Below, piece by piece: positions 1-12,973 of a stretch of 64,000 bases of DNA (position 1 is its first letter; every line of letters starts with the position of its first letter). The position numbers and the translations under genes are program-made. Where the stretch lies: positions 1,674,001 to 1,738,000 of the forward strand of contig NC_003283.11 of NCBI RefSeq assembly GCF_000002985.6, in the 5' to 3' direction. This DNA comes from Caenorhabditis elegans. Its lineage: Eukaryota; Nematoda; Chromadorea; Rhabditida; Rhabditidae. The notes beneath the pieces are model-generated. The model was given only the letters and a program-made list of their open reading frames with translations. It ran no database searches and was not told the origin of the DNA.

Positions 1-1585
1 AATTTTTGTCAACATTTTTCTAAAAAATGGAAAAGTATGAATTTGCAGCCAAAATTTTTCATTAAAAATGTTTTAATTTACCGTAAAATTGGGAACTTCC
101 CATCAAAATTTTTTCTCCAAAAAGTTTAGTTTCTCGTCTATTTTTCTCATAAAAATTCAATATCCCGCCGAAAAGTTTTCAGCGAAAACTTGAATTTCCT
201 GCCAAATTCAGAAAATTCCGTAGAAAAAGATTCAAACGGGAATTCTAATGAACAGTTGTTTTATTCTGTCTACTTACTATTAGATTTGTTTTATACCAGT
301 AATAGTAGATTTTAAAAAGTTCTACATAAATACATAGCTAAAACATTTCATCAGTTTTCAAAACTCACGACGATCTCTTTGCAAAGTTTTGTTCACTTCT
401 TTTCTTTTCTGCTTTCCTTAGCTCGAGAATTAGAAGAATTGTGAGAACCGGCAACATGACGCATGGAATTATCTGAACATATTCCAGGAAAATTTTTGTT
501 CAAATTCTACTTACTTTAGTAACCGTCCCGCTGGCCAACATGTAAGCTTTTCCCAAAACTCCATCGTAAACTGTAAACAAAGAGGATAATCTTTGATCGA
601 ACACAGGAAACGTCGAATTCAAAGGTGTTCCTTTACAACTGAAAATTTGAAAATTAAGTCGATACATTTTATTTTCTTTTTTGCTCACTGTGGCCTCGGC
701 TCCCATGTACCCATTTGCAAAATATCGTACCGGAAATAGAAGAAGGAAGAAAACGGGCAACTCAATAAAAAAACTAGCAATGACAGATTTAAATCCAAAA
801 CTGGGTTTGCCCATCTGCCGACATTTATTGCTAAAGGGAAATTTTAAAGATAGCAGCCGAATTGATGCAAGTAAAATAGCTAGCCAAACAGATGACCGGC
901 GTACCAAATCACACCATACTAATGTGACCCAGGCGATGTAGAGGGCTAGGTAAGACACTGGAGGTTCACTGAAGTTTGTTGATTTGATTTGATTTATTTT
1001 CAACACTAAGAGCCAAAAGGTAATACATTAAAAGGTAGTACAATTTAAGGTTTGATGAGAAAATAAATTTATAAAACGAGACAAACCCAGCAAGAGTTCA
1101 TCTCAAGTGTGTTGATTATATATGTATATATGATGGTTTTTATAAGGGATGAAATTTAAGATACCTATGTATAAAATACATATGTTCAGTTTAGGTTATC
1201 AAAGTTAGTGGTTTTCGCGATAAAATTCTAAAGAAACCTACCAATCCGTGCCCTCTCTTGAAAAAAACAAATTACTATTCGCCGACGTGACAATAGTTTC
1301 AACCATCACCACCATATCAAATATCGCTATGCCAATCATGATAGATATCACAGACGACGTCATCATTCCTTTTCTAGTTAATACAAACAAGTGGAAAGAG
1401 ATTAAAAATGTTCCACATATAGCTACATAAAACTGAAAGTCAATGCTAAGTTTTCCCGTATTCCTGTGAGAAAAACTAGTCAGCTCATATTTACACAACA
1501 GTGATGAATTACCTGAAAAATGTGTAGACTTCTTGGAGAAGAAGCCGTGTAGAGTCATCGTAACTTGGAAACAAAAATGAAGCAT
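1..1585 (-). CDS. srw-type 7TM chemoreceptor, 3' end outside window
   Basis: Partial srw-family receptor (rhodopsin-like GPCRs related to FMRFamide-peptide receptors; expected in sensory neuron cilia). The chosen ATG is at 1585. The first coding block, to about 1240, holds TM1-TM2 with LTRKGMMTSS and a MIGIAIFD helix, and ends GTD before a GT donor. The next block (about 985-720) holds TM3-TM4 with RRSSVWLAILLASIRL. Then comes an extracellular block (about 640-510) starting CKGTPLNSTFP, and a TM5 block (about 475-367) reading IIPCVMLPVLTILLILEL, which ends in a good GTGAGT donor. I see no TM6-TM7 exon between 1 and 360, so it is either off the left edge or lost. Two junctions, near 1480-1510 and 640-710, did not give an unambiguous phase, so a pseudogene is possible. 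It heads a three-gene minus-strand srw tandem. Confidence 0.75.
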
Positions 1586-2400
1586 GTTGATATACAGAGG
1601 TTGTTGCTTCCATACCAAATACAAAAATTATTCTTGTGGAAAAAAATTAAATATAAAAAACGTAGTTAAACGACTTAATTGGAAACGAATATTTGGAAAA
1701 AATGAACACAAAAATAAATTTGGCTTTAGATGTACACTATTTATAGCATTTTCTCTATTTTGAGCATTTGTTAAAATATTTTCTGAGAAAGTGTGAAAGT
1801 TATTGCGTTAAGAACAAGGATGTGCGGCATTTTTTCGGCAAACCAACTTTTTTGCTCTAAAATTAATATAGAATGTAGAAAAAGGTTTTTTTCTATTTAA
1901 AAACAACAGTTATTTTTGTTTTAAAAAACTTCTAAAAGCCTCAAATGGTGCCTGAAAATTGTTTTTTGCCGAAAAACTTTTACGGCACATGTTTGGCACA
2001 CGGTAACTTTCAGGCACTATTTGAGGTTTTTTTAAAAAGTTTTTCGACAAGACTAATGCTTTTTTGGATAGAACACATTTATGGATAAAAAAAGTTGGGT
2101 TGTCATGTATGAAGTAAGCAGTTGTTTACGTTTGCCGAAAAAATACCGCAGAGCTCTGGTTTAGAAACAAAAAGAAATTAAATATGGAAAGCCTCGTTTC
2201 CAGCAATCTCTCAACTGTTATCTCGCTCAAATGCATCATACAATTTAGAAAAATTCTGTATACCACTCTGCATAATTACCGATTTCAGCGTAACTCGTGA
2301 AAATGGCAAACTAGAAAAAAGTAAATATCTTTATTAAATGTATGTAGTTTTTGAAACACACATCACTTTCAAAGATCTTTCAAAGTAGAGACTTTTGCCT
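1586..2400. other. intergenic spacer with a short inverted repeat
   Basis: No coding sequence is supportable. An imperfect inverted repeat lies at about 1939-2028, with arms around CCTCAAATGGTGCCTGA and TCAGGCACTATTTGAGG. The rest is AT-rich spacer between two tandem srw genes. Confidence 0.6.
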
Positions 2401-4328
2401 TCACAATATAATTTCCAGCGGCATATGATTAATCATCGACCCAAAGTTCACTAGAATAGTAATTAATTCACTTTTACATTTGTACACTGTGAACTGTCGT
2501 GACTTGGTTGTTCTGAAATAATACTCTGTTACTTGAAAGCATTCCTCTGTCACCTTTATTTTCAAAATTTGAGCCACCGTCAGTCTATACTGCGTCGACA
2601 TGAAAAAACACAAGACTCCATGGCTTGTCGCATTAATTATGAAAATCGAATTACAAACGTGATTGATATAAGTGGCCAGATATAAATACCCAAAATCGGT
2701 ATAGGACACTTGAAAGATTAGTGAAATTCCAATGGGAAGTTCCAGGACAAAAAATGAGACAGTCATAAAGATAACAAGGCCAGTGGTTTTTTCTGAGCTG
2801 AAAAAAGTTTGCTGGTTTTTTTTTTGAAAGTTTATCAAATTGCCTATAGTATATAATTTAGATAAATTCTAACTTTCGGCTATGCGAGTTTTAAAATCAC
2901 GAAAACAAACTCTGCTCATGAATTCGTTTTTTTTTGCAAATCCAATCAGAAATGACTCATTGAAAAAAAATCCCACAAACCTAATTCTCTTTGTCATGCT
3001 GGAAATTTTCCGTAATTGCTCTGCCTTCTGAAGTTCCACAATCAGCAAAACTGTTAGAAAAGGCAGAAGGATGCAAGGAATTATCTTTGAAACAATTCCA
3101 TTCACAAACATATATGATTTCCCAAAAAATTCGTCATTCATTGTAAATAATTGAGATAGTTCCTGAGTGTGAATTGTAGCACTAGTAGTTAAGGGGATGC
3201 CTGTACAGCTAAAAACAATTTTTTTTTGTTTAAGAGGAGCAGAAAAATTAACGAACTAATCTTTTGGGCCCCATGACCCTTTTTCAATAATATTATATCG
3301 AAAATAGTAAAACGAAGAAAGCATTGAACTAAAGACAAAGCACCAAAAAATAACAGCAAATCCAAATGCGGGTTTCGAACATTTTTGAAATCTCAGACCG
3401 GCTCCAAATTTGATCATCATAAGCCTGACAAGCGCCATAAAAACACCAAGCCATGTGGAAGATCGGCGTACGAAATCCCTGACAACTACGAATATCCAGA
3501 AGATTTGGTATAGAATAAGTGACACAGGGGGAGTGCTGAATAAAAAACATTTGCAAACTAAATTTTTTTACGTCGAAAATTTCTTGATTTTTTTCCGGAA
3601 GTTTTTAGATCGCGATTAAAGCCAGTGGGGAAATTGTTAAAAACCACTCCTATGGTCCCAAAATAATCGATTATCATGATAAAACTTATTGAAAATTTTT
3701 TGAAATTTTTTATTTACTGTCAAAAAGTGGGAATTACTCAGTTTTTGCCACTCATAATTTTGGAAGTCGACCAAAAAAAACATGTTTTTCGACATTTTTT
3801 ATGTTTTAATTTTATTTGAATTATTTGTATTAAAACATTGTAGGGGTCGAAGGTAGGGATATGTGATCTGACGTTGAAAACTCCAAAGATCCTCATTAAT
3901 TTGTTTCTCACGGGATGGAAATTTCAACCCCATTTTTTTTCAATTTCCGCAGACACGAATTTCTAAACAGCTATGTCCTAGTTTTGTGCTCGCTTCACGA
4001 ATTATCAATTTATCATTCACCAATCAGTTCCTTCTTCATCGAAAAACATGCCCGACGACACAATTGTAGCTATCATGGCGACAAAATCACATAGAGCAAT
4101 TCCTATCATAATTGATATTATCGAGGAAATCATCATGGTTCTACGAGTCAGTATAATAAAGTGAAGAATTGTTAAAACAATACCAAAAAAGGACAAATAA
4201 TATTGTAATTTGAGACTAGGTCGGGCAAACTTTTCCAGTGTCAACATCAATTGATAAAGTGCCATTTTGCTGTCAGAATTTGGAAATAAACTAGAAGCAT
4301 GGTCGTAAATGGATGTAGTGGTTTCCAT
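2401..4328 (-). CDS. srw-type 7TM chemoreceptor (intact)
   Basis: Complete srw-family GPCR model of four exons: 4328-4021, 3535-3257, 3208-2981 and 2797-2401. They total 1212 nt, or 403 aa plus stop. TM1-TM2 carry ILTRRTMMISS and SIMIGIALCD. Exon 2 opens CTPPVS and carries RRSSTWLGVFMALVRL in TM3-TM4. Exon 3 opens CTGIPL and contains TM5 (IIPCILLPFLTVLLIVEL). The last exon holds TM6 (SSEKTTGLVIFMT) and TM7, ending in the family signature CFFMSTQYR and a long C-terminal tail. The METTTSIYDH start is the first ATG in frame before TM1. Exon 2 is 279 nt, the same as in the neighbouring srw gene at 5305-6870, which supports both models. The ligand is unknown. Confidence 0.9.
3617..3870. repeat. 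family A dispersed repeat, truncated copy
   Basis: Contains the family A core GTGGGGAAATTGTTAAAAAC and CACTCCTATGGT, followed by the internal sequence seen in the full copies at 48751-49176 and 55594-56023. It lacks the AAAGGTGGAGTA terminus on one side. It lies in the first intron of the srw gene. Confidence 0.7.
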
Positions 4329-5304
4329 AGATTCTAAATTGAAACTGAAAGACAGGAAATATGGGAGTCTGAGCAAAAATGAACAAGAGAAATTGAGTTA
4401 ATGAGTGGCTGTCAGAAAAAAAAAACGAAGCAAAGTCGAAAAGCTGTGACTCAGTTTTTTAAAAATTATTTCACGGCTGTTCCTGAAACGGAAATCTGAA
4501 ATCTTTGAGAATTTTTTTATTGAAAGGCTGAAAAGTGTTTAAAGTCTGATCTGTCAAAATTAAATAATGTTTTAGAATTTTCAAAGTATAGAATTAGGTA
4601 GAGTGAGACAAGTAGCAAAAATAAAAACGGGTCCGATTTATTTTCAGTTGTCTTTTTTTGTGTTTAAAAAAACAAAAAGGCTTTTGTGTTTTGTGATGTG
4701 AAATCTCGTTATTCACGATATAATTAAATCAAAGCCTCAAGATGACATAGTGAATTGGAAAATAGGCAAAATATTTTAGAAATCAAAAATCGTCGAAGTA
4801 AGCCAGTGTGGAGAAAAGTCAAAAACCGATAAAAGTGAAGTAATGTTTTTAAAAAAATGTTTTACAGAATATTCCAAAAAAACCGAAACTACATTCAGCT
4901 CTGCTCTACATACTTGCTCTTTTGCTAAAGATTTCCTCCAAAGTTCGCTAATTTTCTGTATTGTTGAAGAAATGCCTATTGATGTTGCCTACTTCCTTAT
5001 AAAATGTGTTTCCTTTCCTGACAATAAATGTTAAATTTTCAAAGTTTGCAGTTATATTCTATTCGCGTTGTTTGTACTTTGTAGACATCCACAGTAAAAC
5101 CAGTTTTCAAACCAAAAAAATAATAATGGTTGTATTATTTTTAATAACGTATTAAACAAACTTTTTTTGCAAATTAGTATAAGTTCATTCAAAAAAAACA
5201 TAAAAAATTAAGTTGTAGTCCTTCGTAATGGTGTGCCAATTAAATGGTTATTGTTAACGTGAACTTTTATCTGCCAAGCTTTAGTTATATGTTAAAAAAT
5301 ATTT
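4329..5304. other. intergenic spacer
   Basis: AT-rich sequence between two srw genes. I see no coding exon, RNA gene or clear repeat; the open frames here have no family signature. Confidence 0.5.
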
Positions 5305-6870
5305 TCATGAACACACCTTCAACAATTTTTTGGCAGTATTACGGTACTGGGAAGACATTAAAAAGCATATGAAACAATTTGTAGAAGCATTCCAAAGCAG
5401 TAGAGTATCACAGATTGCATCCACATTGATATAAATAAATCTGAGAAATAATTATGAGTTTAAATGCATGACTTCTAGCAAACTGACAAAAATCCCAAAT
5501 CGCTATAGATGACCTGAAAAACTGTGGCAATACCGGTTGGCAGTGAGGCCAAGAAAATAGAAAATGTCATGATAATTACTAAATTTGTAGTTTTTTCAGT
5601 GCTGGAAGTTTGAGTTCAAATTAATTAATAAATGAGTATGTAGACTCACTTGTTCTTGTAAAGCACACTCGAAGATATTCTACTCTTCTCGGTTCGCTTC
5701 AACTCCACGACTAGTAGAGTAGTTAGAAGAGGCAATATGATACATGGAATCAACTAAAAAGTGTATGGCATGTGTTTAGGTGTGAGTTCTAGCATGCCTG
5801 CCTGCCTACGTGACCTTCCCTTTTTTCTAGACTTGTAGGCTGGCAGGCGGGTGATAAAATAACTATAAATAACTTATTTACCTTCGAAAATATTCCATTT
5901 ATAAATTGAAAAATCTGAACAGGTGCGCCATCATAAAGAGAGAACAAATCCGAAACCCGTTGTTCGTAGAGTGGAAATTGAGAGTCTAGTGGAATATTTG
6001 TGCAGCTGAAATTGCTAACTTTTTTTTGTTATAAAGTTGTCAAATTATTACCAATTTGCAGGAGTCCAAGTTCCAATTTCGACAAATTTTATACAAAGAT
6101 AAAAACAAGAAGACATCAGTGAACTGATAAAAACACTAAACGCAGAAGACTTGAATCCGAAGATGAACATTGACATTTTTTGATATCGAACTTCAGACGC
6201 ATATTTTGAAACCAAAAACCGAATAAGTGCCATCAGGACTGTAAGCCAAGTTGAGCATCTCACCACACCATCACGGATGGACATTAAGACCCAAAAGATT
6301 TGAAACGTTAGAAAGGAGTTTGGCGGTGTGCTAGATGCAAAAAGTTTTATATGATTCCGCTAAATCTGAAAGGCTTACCAGTCTGACCCATAAAAGTTCA
6401 AAATCATATCTTTCGAGCTTATTGATACAATCATTGATAAAAAATCACAGATAGCGACACTAATCATCAGTGATATTATTGAGGTTGATTTCATCGCCTT
6501 TCTCGTAAGTACTAAAAAATGAAATATTGTTAGAATTCCTCCAAAAATAGATAACCAAAATTCGACATGGATACTAATTCTTGAGAGTTTTCTGAAAAGA
6601 ATTTATAATTGTGTAATTTTAAGGCAAATTCCTTCAAACCAGAGATGCGCGGCTTTCCGGCAATCGGCAATTTCGGCAATTGCCGGAATTCCAAATTTCC
6701 GGCAATTCCCGGTATCGGGAATTTTCGGCAATTGGTAATTTCGGCATTTGCCGTGCACCCCTGCTCCGACCAAATTTTTAAACTTACGCTATAAAAGAAT
6801 AGAATATTAATAACCGTTCGTCATTGTGAAAACTGGGAAATAAGTTTTGTGTAATGTTTATAGAAAGCAT
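5305..6870 (-). CDS. srw-type 7TM chemoreceptor (intact)
   Basis: Complete srw GPCR model of seven exons: 6870-6788, 6591-6379, 6330-6052, 6005-5882, 5753-5650, 5601-5488 and 5440-5305. The sum is 1053 nt (350 aa). Exons of 213, 279 and 124 nt match srw paralogues in the window. The N-terminus is MLSINITQNLFPSF. TM1-2 carry LTRKAMKSTS, TM3 follows CTPPNS, then RCSTWLTVLMALIRF, an extracellular block CTNIPLDS, TM5 LIPCIILPLLTTLLVVEL, TM6 STEKTTNLVIIMT and TM7 CFLMSSQYRNT. The TM6-TM7 junction only stays in frame with the donor GTCAGT after 5488. The first intron holds a short GCAATTGCCGG-type repeat. Confidence 0.9.
6635..6770. repeat. GGCAATTTGCCG-type dispersed repeat in intron
   Basis: GC-rich, self-complementary runs of GGCAATT/CCGGAATT units, ending in GCACCCCTG. 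The same family recurs at about 10375-10530, 20700-20777, 33160-33390, 60255-60602 and 63845-63985, and is massively amplified at 38235-40800. Confidence 0.75.
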
Positions 6871-8578
6871 TTCAGATTTGAAATAATTTATAAAATTTTC
6901 AAAAAAAAATCAATCTCAAAGCAAAATATTTTTTAAGAATAACTACATAACAGAATTCTCATTTCCGATTTTACATAGAACTAACATCATAATTGCTATG
7001 TAAAACCCGCTTCTTGTGACTCAAAACGATTTGTGTCTGGAATGCGTGGTGAGACGAAAACAGCGATAATTATAGATAACAATTGGACTCGTCGGTTTGG
7101 TATTTTGTTAAAAGCAATTTTAAAAAAGTAATATACTACAAAAATTTAAACTCGATTTCTATTGTGCTTTCAAGTCGTCCCTCTTAAATACAGTTAAAAA
7201 TTACAGTGTTAAATCGTAAGGCAATTGCCGGTCGGCAATTCTATAGAATGAGGCGGTGTGGCATGTTCTCCCAATATTTTGCATTAACGGTTGAGTAGCA
7301 CCAGTGGGGAAATTGTTAAAAACCACTCCTATGGTCTCAAATTGACCGAATATCATAATAAAACATTTCAAAAAAAATTTTGAAAATTTTATTTACTATC
7401 AAAAAGTGGCAAGTACTCAGTTTTGCCACTCATAATTTTGGAAGTCGGCAAAAACATGCGAAATTGCTTTGGATTTTCTCAAAAACTCATATTTTTTTTG
7501 AAAATTGTCAATTTGCCAAAACTTTGACAGGAAATTAAGAAAAATCTAAATTTTTTTGGAGTGTTTTATTATGATATTTGGTCTTTTTGGATCATCATAA
7601 GTGTATTTGGACAAAATCCCCATTGGCGCTACTCCACCTTTAGACTTTTGTGATAGAATATAGAAATATATTTTCTCTATTTGAAAAAAATCTCATTGAC
7701 TTGGAACACCTGAAAAAGTGCTAAAATAGTCTAAAAGTACAAAGTTGCGGAAAAAATCAGTCAAATATTGAAAAAAAATTGAGAATTTTTGAGCTCTTTT
7801 TCACTTGTTCGGTGTAAATTAAAAGTTATTTTCAGATACAGAAAACATGGTCTATACCTGATCACATAAGTTTTAAAAAAATATTGAGAGAACATATTAC
7901 ACTAGCCCATCTTTTAGAATTGCTGGTCGGCAATTGTCCTGTTAAATACAAATCATGAAGCATGTTATCTCCCGGATTAAACTCTGAAAAAAGCTAAAGA
8001 GGCCTCTCAACGACTGATTCGAATGGTTATTGAATTTGTTGGTGCAGTAGAAACATTTTTGATAATTCATGATTTGGTGGAAAGCATTGAAGTCTACACC
8101 AATATCTTCATTTCTCGGTAAAATGCAGAACTATAAGTTTTACAATTGAACAGTCAGGCATGTCAATTTGCAATACCAAAATATCACAAAAAAATCTGGT
8201 TATTTTAATGTAGAAATATGCCAGGCTACAAAATAAACGATGATATCTTAATAAGCTGGAACATTTGTGGGTTGCTGAGAAATTCTATTAAAATTACTTG
8301 CATACGTCGTGCCTTAATCTGTTTTTCAATTTTCAAAATTATATTAACTCGAAAATCATTGCGTGTTATTGGAAGCAAAGCTCAAAAGCGACATTGAATC
8401 ATTCTTCAATTGTGACAAGACATCGATTTTTGATGACTGACGAGTTGTTCTGGTCACTTTTAAAAATTCACCTGCATCGTTGTCAGCAGTAATAAATGAT
8501 TTTCTGATTTTACTTTTTCCTAGTTCGATAAAACACACTCCGTTTAATACATAAATCAAGGTTGCATATCTTGAAGCA
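6871..8578. other. intergenic spacer between minus srw and plus srh genes
   Basis: Holds a family A element (7283-7643) and two short GGCAATTG-type palindromes (near 7220 and 7925). No supportable coding sequence. As the transcripts diverge here, both promoters should lie inside this spacer. Confidence 0.5.
7283..7643. repeat. family A palindromic MITE-like element
   Basis: The left end reads GAGTAGCACCAGTGGGGAAATT and the right end GGCGCTACTCCACC, which are inverted terminal repeats. The interior matches other family A copies. It is non-coding. Confidence 0.75.
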
Positions 8579-11089
8579 ATGCTAAATGAAACTTGTTATT
8601 TTGAGGAACCATTCGATTTTATGATTATTCATTACATTGCCCTAACATTGTCTATTATTGTATACGCGATTGGATTTTTTGTTCTAATTTTTAAAACACC
8701 AAAACATTTCAGTAAATATAGAAATTTATTGATGGCGCACATTTTTTCGTAAGTTTAAAAAAAAAGAAACTTGTCTCAACCATCGTTTTTTTTTGCGTTT
8801 GAATTTTCTCTCCAAAATATTCCGGCTCTCAAATATTGGGTTTCTTGGCAAGCTTAAAAATTAAATTTTGAAGGGCGTTCTCCAAATAATTTGTTGAAAA
8901 TGCTCCTGAAAAATGAACAAAAAATCTGGGCGCCATTATTTTTTGCGTTTAACGGTGGGGAAATCTGGGAAATATTTTTAAATGACTCCAAATTTTCCCC
9001 TGATTTTGATTATCTATGTGAAAAAATTAATAAAAATTTCCCTGATTTTATATTTAAGCTTGAAATCGCGATTTTCATTTGCGTACCCATGAGATTTTTC
9101 AAATGCGCGCCTAAATAAATTCTCTTTGGAGCGCATTTGCCCCATCCGATTTTCTCCGTCAATTTTTATTTCTTTCAGTTTTCAGCTATTTTCATTCATT
9201 TTTGTGGTATTTTATGGGTTTTTTCAAAAAATGTATTCTTTCGAGTCATGTGAACATTTTGCTAGAACAAAAATGAATAAAAATAACTGAAAACTGAAAG
9301 GAATAAAAATTAATGGAGAAAATCGAATGGGGCAAATGCGCTCCAAGGAGAATTTATTTAGGCGCGCATTTGAAAAATCTAATGAGTACGCAAATGAAAA
9401 TCGCGAAAAACTCAAATATAAAATCAGGGAATTTTTTTGTTGATTTTTTTCACATAGATATTCGGAAGCAGGGGAAAATTTTGAGTCATTTAAAAATGTT
9501 TCCCAGATTTCGGTACCCCAACTTTAATTTTTTCAGAGGATTCCTTCTCGACATTGTTATGGGTGTCCTATGGAAAGTAACAATTGTCCTACCGGTTCCA
9601 GTAATGTGCTCCAACACCTTTGCATCTGAATATGCTCCAAATGTATTTCAACTCCTTCCCGCATGCTTCGCGTATACTGGAGCTTCAGCTATATCACTTT
9701 TTGTTCACCGAATGGAGGCTGTAATCGTACACAGATCAGAACAGTCAACACTTCGAAAAGTGACAAAATATTTGAAATATGCATTTTATATGAGCATTGT
9801 CTTTGTGCTCATTCTCACAATATTGATTTATCCAGATCTGAAGAACCAAAGAGATTATAAAATTCAAATGGAAAAGGTGAGTTTTTGAGTTTAAAGTCTC
9901 TTTGTTTTTTTTGTTTGCTAAAAATAATTTTCAAGAGATTCGGAACGTTCAAGCCGTATATGTGGTGTGACAACTGTTTCTTCATGAATTTTAGTTCGAA
10001 AATCTTCTATGTCTTCTTTATCGTTGCCGGAATCGCCGTGGTCTTGGGTGGTACCACTGGTGGTATTGCTTTTCATGTAACAGTTGAAGCATTGAAAAGT
10101 GTTAGCTTAAGGCTCACTGCTAAAACAAAAGCGACACATCGGAACTATTTAATGAGTCTCTCGTTGGCGGTAGATTGAATAAATTTTTAGAAATTTTTTG
10201 AATTCTTGTGAATTGCAGGCAGGTGTTCATGTCGTTTGCATTGTGTTACCCCTGCTAGGCGTTTTATCGGCAATTAATGTTATGATCAGTTTGAGTAGTG
10301 AGTTGTAAAATTTTTTATTTCAGCGGAAAGTGGAATTTCCAAAAACATTCCAAAATAAGTCTCTCTTGAAGTATGTAGGGGTGGGCGGAAAATAATTTCT
10401 TCGGGCAAAGTGGCAAATTGCCGGAATCGAAAACTTTCGGCAAGTTGGCAAACCGACAAAATTTGAATTTGCCGATTTGCCGGAAAAACGACAGTTGCTG
10501 AAAAATTGCCGGTTTTGCAAATTTTTTTTGGAAATTTTAGACTGTCAATTATAATCGGCAAAATTGCACAAATCCTATGAATGTTCCTACATTTATTTTG
10601 AGAAGTAAGCAAACTCATATAAAAATATCAAGAAAAAACGGGGGAAAAATTTCAAAAAGGCACCGTTTTAAGTGTTTCCGTCTTATAAAAAATTCCTCTA
10701 AAAACTTCCGGCATGTTGATGTTCGTGAAAGGGCAAATCAGCAAATTATATGTTTTCGTTTGAGATTTCATCTATTAAAATGTCAAGAGTTCATATGTCT
10801 TGAAGAAAATGGACTATAAATTGATACATCACAAAGAATATTTATCGAATGCTCGGAAAAAAACTGAAAATTCCCAAAAATTCACACATATACTTGAAAA
10901 ATTGCAGATTTTCGCTATTTCCCATTCATCCTCACACTAATCATACAAGAACATGGTGCTGCATCTACCGTCATCATGTTCATGACAAATAACTTACTGA
11001 GAGGAGCTGTCAAAAAATTGTTCAAGTGCGAGAATGGGACAGTCACGGCTGACAATAGTACTGCAAATCGATCTACGGTGGTTGTTTGA
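8579..11089 (+). CDS. srh-like 7TM chemoreceptor (intact), copy 1 of a tandem pair
   Basis: Five exons: 8579-8748, 9537-9876, 9936-10169, 10219-10297 and 10908-11089. They total 1005 nt (334 aa). The N-terminus MLNETCYFEEP precedes TM1, and a KTPKHFSKYRNLLMAHIFS block spans exons 1-2. TM2-TM3 follow (SGFLLDIVMG; ISLFVHRMEAV), then a conserved loop GYMWCDNCFFMNF-type block in exon 3. The C-terminal exon carries the Str-superfamily signature EHGAASTVIMF. Exon lengths 170/340/234/79 are identical to the next gene, showing a recent tandem duplication with conserved structure. srh is the best family fit; other Str-superfamily classes are possible. Intron 1 holds a family B element and intron 4 a GGCAATTTGCCG repeat. 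Confidence 0.88.
8948..9527. repeat. family B foldback/MITE element in srh intron 1
   Basis: Palindromic element. The left arm has GGTGGGGAAATCTGGGAAAT, then AAATTTTCCCCTGATT. The right arm has the inverse order, ending CCCAGATTTCGGTACCCC. The open frame at 9313-9888 starts inside the element and only becomes gene sequence after the acceptor at 9536. Other copies are at 35116-35537 and 49452-50032. Confidence 0.8.
10375..10530. repeat. GGCAATTTGCCG-type repeat in srh intron 4
   Basis: Dense GGCAAATTGCCGG / CCGGAAAA units beside GGGGTGGGCGG. Same family as 6635-6770. Confidence 0.7.
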
Positions 11090-11627
11090 TATTTTTCTAA
11101 TTTTTATTAGATTTTCGGCGATTTAAAAAAAATGAAATACGATCAATAAACGTTTTATTCAATACTTTCATCGAAGCAAAATCTGCATAAAATAATAAAA
11201 TTGAAACAGAACACTTCAAGAGAACTACACGGCCGAGGATTTTTTCCTCGTCCGCATTTTGGTTAGGCCATTTTTTGAGTTTTCAAACGAAGTTTTCTAG
11301 TCCCCGGATATTTAATTTAGGCCAGCCAGCGAGCATGAGTAGCCCACTCGAGAGATGCAGACAATGGGGCCTAGATTGGAGTCGGCTGCTCATTTACCAC
11401 GAGCAAAGTTTCAGTTTCTCAGTGTTCAAAGATCAAGCTTGAAAAGATGCCGCCATTTAAATTTTCAAATTAACATTTTGATCTTTAATTTGATCAAATA
11501 TGCAGGAGCGACAATAAATTGAAAAACAAATCAGGTTAGTCATGAGGTCTCTCAACTTTTTTCTACTTTGCACCTGTTGGTTTTCCCTGAATTTTTCGGA
11601 AAATTTACCTCACATTGAGTCAAAAAC
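11090..11627. other. intergenic spacer between the two srh-like genes
   Basis: The polyadenylation region of the upstream gene has an AATAAA-like site soon after the stop, near 11145. The rest should hold the promoter of the second gene. No coding sequence is seen. Confidence 0.5.
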
Positions 11628-12864
11628 ATGCTCAACAAATCTTGCGATTTCGAGCAACCTTCCGGTTTTTCAACGCTTCACATTATTTCAACATCGATCT
11701 CGGTGCCAATTTATATAGTAGCATTTTGGATATTAATATTCAAAAGTCCGGTTCATTTTAGCAAATATCGAAATTACCTGGTGGCTCATGTATTTTCGTA
11801 AGTTCGTTTCAGTTAGTTATTATAATGAGTTATATTGCTCAGCGGACTACTTCTGGAACTCCACATGGGCACGATATGGAAGGTGACGATAATCCTACCA
11901 ATTCCCATAATGTGCTCAAATAGTCCTCTTGCTGAGTATGCTCCTATTTTATTTCAATTACTTTTTGTCTGCTTCGTATACACTGGAATCTCGGCTCAAC
12001 AACTTTTCCTTTACCGGATGGAAGCAGTTGTGATTTTTCAAAACGAGAATTCCCGTCTAAAAAAGTTGGTGACCATTACTAAATTTGGATTTTATATCGG
12101 TGCGCTTCTGATAACACTGTTTGCAATTTTAATCTATCCAGACTTGAAGTATCAAAAATCTTATAAAATGAAAATGGAGCAGGTAGGGAATTCTACAAAG
12201 TACTCAGCGAAACAAGAGTGCAAGTTCAGAGATTTGGCACATTTTCGGGGTACATGTGGTGTGATAATTGTTTTTTCATGAACTTTGATTCCAATATTTT
12301 CAAGATATTTTATTTAATTTGTGGAATCGGAACAGTTATGTGTTTTTCATCGTCTTTCTCCGCATTTACTGCGACGATTCGATATTTGAATTCGGTGAAA
12401 ATCAAATTATCCGTAAAAACAGCAGCTCTACACAGAAACTTTTTGCATAGTCTGATACTAACAGTGGGTTTTGGTTTCTGTGAGGAAAACAAGGCGAAAT
12501 CAGAAAATTTCAGATCACAGTGCATATAATATGTATTCTATGTCCTGTTTTGATATTTTTGGGTGCAATTTCGGTTGTTGTCGAGTTATCACGTAAGTGT
12601 CAATATTTGAGAGTTGGGTTAAGGAAAATTGTTTAAATATATGAGACCCAGTGGTTTTTTTTAAATTCTTTTTTTGATTTTTCAGAGTTCCCATACATTC
12701 CCTACATTCTTTTGATGATCATTCAAGAGCACGGAGCAGCATCTACAGTAACCATGTTCTTAACAAATAATCTACTACGACAGACAATACGAAAAATGCT
12801 CCCCGTCCGTCAACTCGAAGCCGTATCTACTGTTTCAGCATATAGTCTAACAAATGCACTCTGA
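11628..12864 (+). CDS. srh-like 7TM chemoreceptor (intact), copy 2 of a tandem pair
   Basis: Five exons: 11628-11797, 11843-12182, 12230-12463, 12514-12592 and 12686-12864. They total 1002 nt (333 aa). The N-terminus is MLNKSCDFEQPSGF, followed by TM1 with SISVPIYIVAFWILIFKSP, which fits the srh pattern. It shares HFSKYRNYL, the exon 3 block YMWCDNCFFMNF, HRNFLHSLIL and the C-terminal EHGAASTVTMF with the upstream gene. Its introns are short and free of repeats, unlike copy 1. It is presumably expressed in sensory neurons; the ligand is unknown. Confidence 0.9.
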
Positions 12865-12973
12865 AAATCTGAAAAATCTGAAAACTTTAAAACTTCATTC
12901 ATCAAGAATGCTTGAATAAAACATTTTGTGCTAATTTTGTGATCAGTTTAATTACATGCGCTTAAATGAAAAT

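Noticed and set aside
681-941. Plus-strand 86-aa frame
   Set aside because: Antisense shadow of the srw TM3-TM4 exon on minus.
9313-9536. N-terminal extension of the srh-like exon 2 frame
   Set aside because: This part is family B repeat; the real exon begins after the TTTTCAG acceptor at 9536 and joins exon 1 in phase.
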